Shown: piece by piece, positions 62,675 through 64,000 of the stretch
How positions within the stretch are numbered: position 1 is the stretch's first letter
Layout: every line of letters starts with the position of its first letter
NCBI GenBank assembly: GCA_963971575.1
Contig: OZ020622.1
Coordinates: 34,564,301-34,628,300 of the forward strand
Reading direction: 5' to 3'
From: Liopterus haemorrhoidalis
Taxonomy: Eukaryota; Arthropoda; Insecta; Coleoptera; Dytiscidae
Length of the DNA stretch: 64,000 nucleotides
The notes under the pieces: model-generated
The model's input: the letters and a program-made list of their open reading frames with translations, nothing else
What the model was told of the DNA's origin: nothing
Databases searched by the model: none
Made by a program: the position numbers and the translations under genes

Positions 62675-63249
62675 CCAATATGTTACTACCAAAAATGAGG
62701 CTAAATCTCACTAAACAAAGTCCATCTTATTACGGTCCGGTACTATATAATAAACTACCGAATAATATTAAAGAACTGAATATTTATAAATTTAAATCAG
62801 CTGTGAAGAATTTGTTAGTGAGATATAGTTTCTACCGTGTAGATGAATATCTTTGTACAAACTTAGAATTATAATTTACGTAGGCATAACTATCTGTTTG
62901 TTACTTTTATATTATAAATGGCTGTATAGCCTGTAATAAAAATGTTAATACCGTTATAGATTAAGATTATTTTTGTACTGACTTAAGGAATGCAATTGTA
63001 TGTATTGTCTATCTTCTAATAAAGAATTATTATTATTATTATTATCATTATTTCTGGCAACAGAGGCTTTCCAAATTCCTTCTGGTGATGATGTGCATGT
63101 ACACAAAAGTACAGTTTGCAAAATTGTTAAAAAAGTGAACATCGAATTGCTCTGTTGAGACCGCAATTTATTTATATGCCAGAAAATAATGAAGAAATTT
63201 TGAAAACCAAAACAAAATTTATGTCTGTTGCAAACTTTCCATGTGTCAT

Positions 63250-63718
63250 ACCCTTTTCACACTAGATCTTTAAGACGATTGAACTTAAACTTCATCGATG
63301 TTTAATATCGGTTTGCTTTCACACTTGATGTTTAATTTGAAGAAGAAATCTCCATGTAAAGCTAGTATGTATTGCCAACATAATTTCATATCGTTTGAAT
63401 TTATTCTGTCATTATTTTGTATATCGAGGTTAGGAGAAGTTTATTTTTTATATTTATTTAAATAATAACGCAAATAATCTTCTCATAACCTCGATATATA
63501 AAATGATAACAGCTGAACATAGATAAAAGAAGAGAAGCACAAATTCAAGGAGTATTTTTTTATAATGGGAATTAAGTTGGCAATGCGGGCGAAGTTTAAG
63601 ACGCAGATCTCTGTCTTAAACATCGGTTGTGTTTAGACGAGGCCGTACGGTTTCACATTAGCGTTTAAAGATCCATTCACTTAAACATCCGATCTTAAAG
63701 ATCTAGTGTGAAAAGGGT
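63250..63718. mobile_element. MITE in the Harbinger catalytic exon
   Basis: Inverted ends ACCCTTTTCACACTAGATCT (25 bp perfect with CTTTAAG) and AAAGATCTAGTGTGAAAAGG plus GT. With AT as target duplication (63248-63249 and 63719-63720), removing the element restores the Harbinger reading frame at PCVI-IGCID. TA target with CCC ends is the other reading, but gives a stop. Superfamily uncertain. Confidence 0.75.
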
Positions 63719-64000
63719 ATTATAGGGTGTATAGATGGTACACATATTAAAATCATTTCACCAGGCGGAGAACATGCGGAGCTTTATAGAAATAGAAAGA
63801 ATTATTTCTCTTATAATGTTCAAGCCATATGTGATGCTAATTTAAAAATTCGGGATATAGATGCACGATGGTATGGTTCTACTCATGACAGCACAGTTTT
63901 TAATGGGTCACATATAAAATATCGATTCGACGAGGGCTTATTTCCAAATTGTTTTTTATTGGGTGATAACGCTTACGCATCGAGTAATTACATGTTAACG

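Larger units (their letters stand above)
61375..63048 (+). mobile_element. 5'-truncated LINE 3' end inserted in the Harbinger, carrying a hAT
   Basis: The LINE tail reads HSHNTRHKTNMLLPKMRLNL across the hAT TSD, then SPSYYGPVLYNKLPNNIKEL, the C-terminal motif set of Jockey/CR1-like ORF2 (NTR, YYG..LYN.LP). It ends with CTAATAAAGAATTATTATT (ATT microsatellite). TATTT on both sides is a likely TSD. Confidence 0.7.
61108..64000 (+). mobile_element. PIF/Harbinger transposase (HARBI1-like), interrupted twice, runs off the window
   Basis: 61108-61369 reads DEFDEDVVIAVCLLHRR, SELEFIRRYWLSKGKCMELC and GGDLEPMTQRSKSISVQLQI, the N-terminal region of Harbinger nucleases. It resumes at about 63050 with FLATEAFQIPSG and STVCKIVKKVN. 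After a frameshift and a MITE (63250-63718) comes the catalytic part: GCIDGTHIKIISPGG (first Asp), WYGSTHDSTVFNGS (second Asp region) and LLGDNAYASSNYML, open to the edge. A stop and frameshift near 63160 show decay. Confidence 0.85.

Overview
The window looks like nuclear DNA of an arthropod, most likely an insect. It is A+T-rich, its one clear host gene is split by spliceosomal introns, and nearly everything else is transposable-element debris of animal type (hAT, Tc1/mariner/pogo, piggyBac, PIF/Harbinger, P-like/THAP, Helitron/Helentron, non-LTR retrotransposons, a solo LTR and a DNA polymerase B relic of Polinton type). I cannot name the species. Most open frames in the window are chance frames or TE relics.

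The host gene is an XK-related (Xkr) membrane protein on the + strand. Six coding exons (5205-5259, 5339-5413, 8924-9161, 27974-28281, 32163-32312, 34793-35193) join with matching phases at every junction into 408 codons plus a stop. The gene covers 30 kb because its introns, above all the 18.8-kb intron 3, are packed with transposons.

Layout. 1-5000: a minus-strand LINE, Helentron-like repeats, a hAT transposase relic, a hAT MITE and a piggyBac relic. 5205-35193: the Xkr gene. Its intron 3 holds a pogo/Tigger MITE, several hATs, a Tc1 element, a 3.6-kb Helitron carrying about twelve units of ~290 bp, and a PolB relic torn into three pieces by later insertions. Intron 4 holds two Helentron-like copies facing each other inside an IS630/DDE_3 transposase relic. 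35365-38270: a hAT that landed 172 bp after the stop codon. 39084-40042: a THAP-encoding element. 41090-43097: a 2-kb hAT. 46151-50357: two LINE copies around a mariner relic, then a pogo-type element with a PHD-like finger. 53368-56381: a Helentron-like element carrying a LINE and a second copy of its own family. 57200-60800: two LINEs and two mariners. 60850-64000: a Harbinger element with a LINE inserted, a hAT inside the LINE, a 284-bp palindrome inside the hAT, and a separate MITE.

Most transposon borders were set by reading both terminal inverted repeats (TIRs) and the target-site duplication (TSD), so many are base-precise. The most unusual signal is a Helentron-like family (TTTTTAGGG start, GTCT microsatellite, inverted copy of its own start, terminal hairpin). 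Six copies carry different tRNA-like segments at the same internal place.
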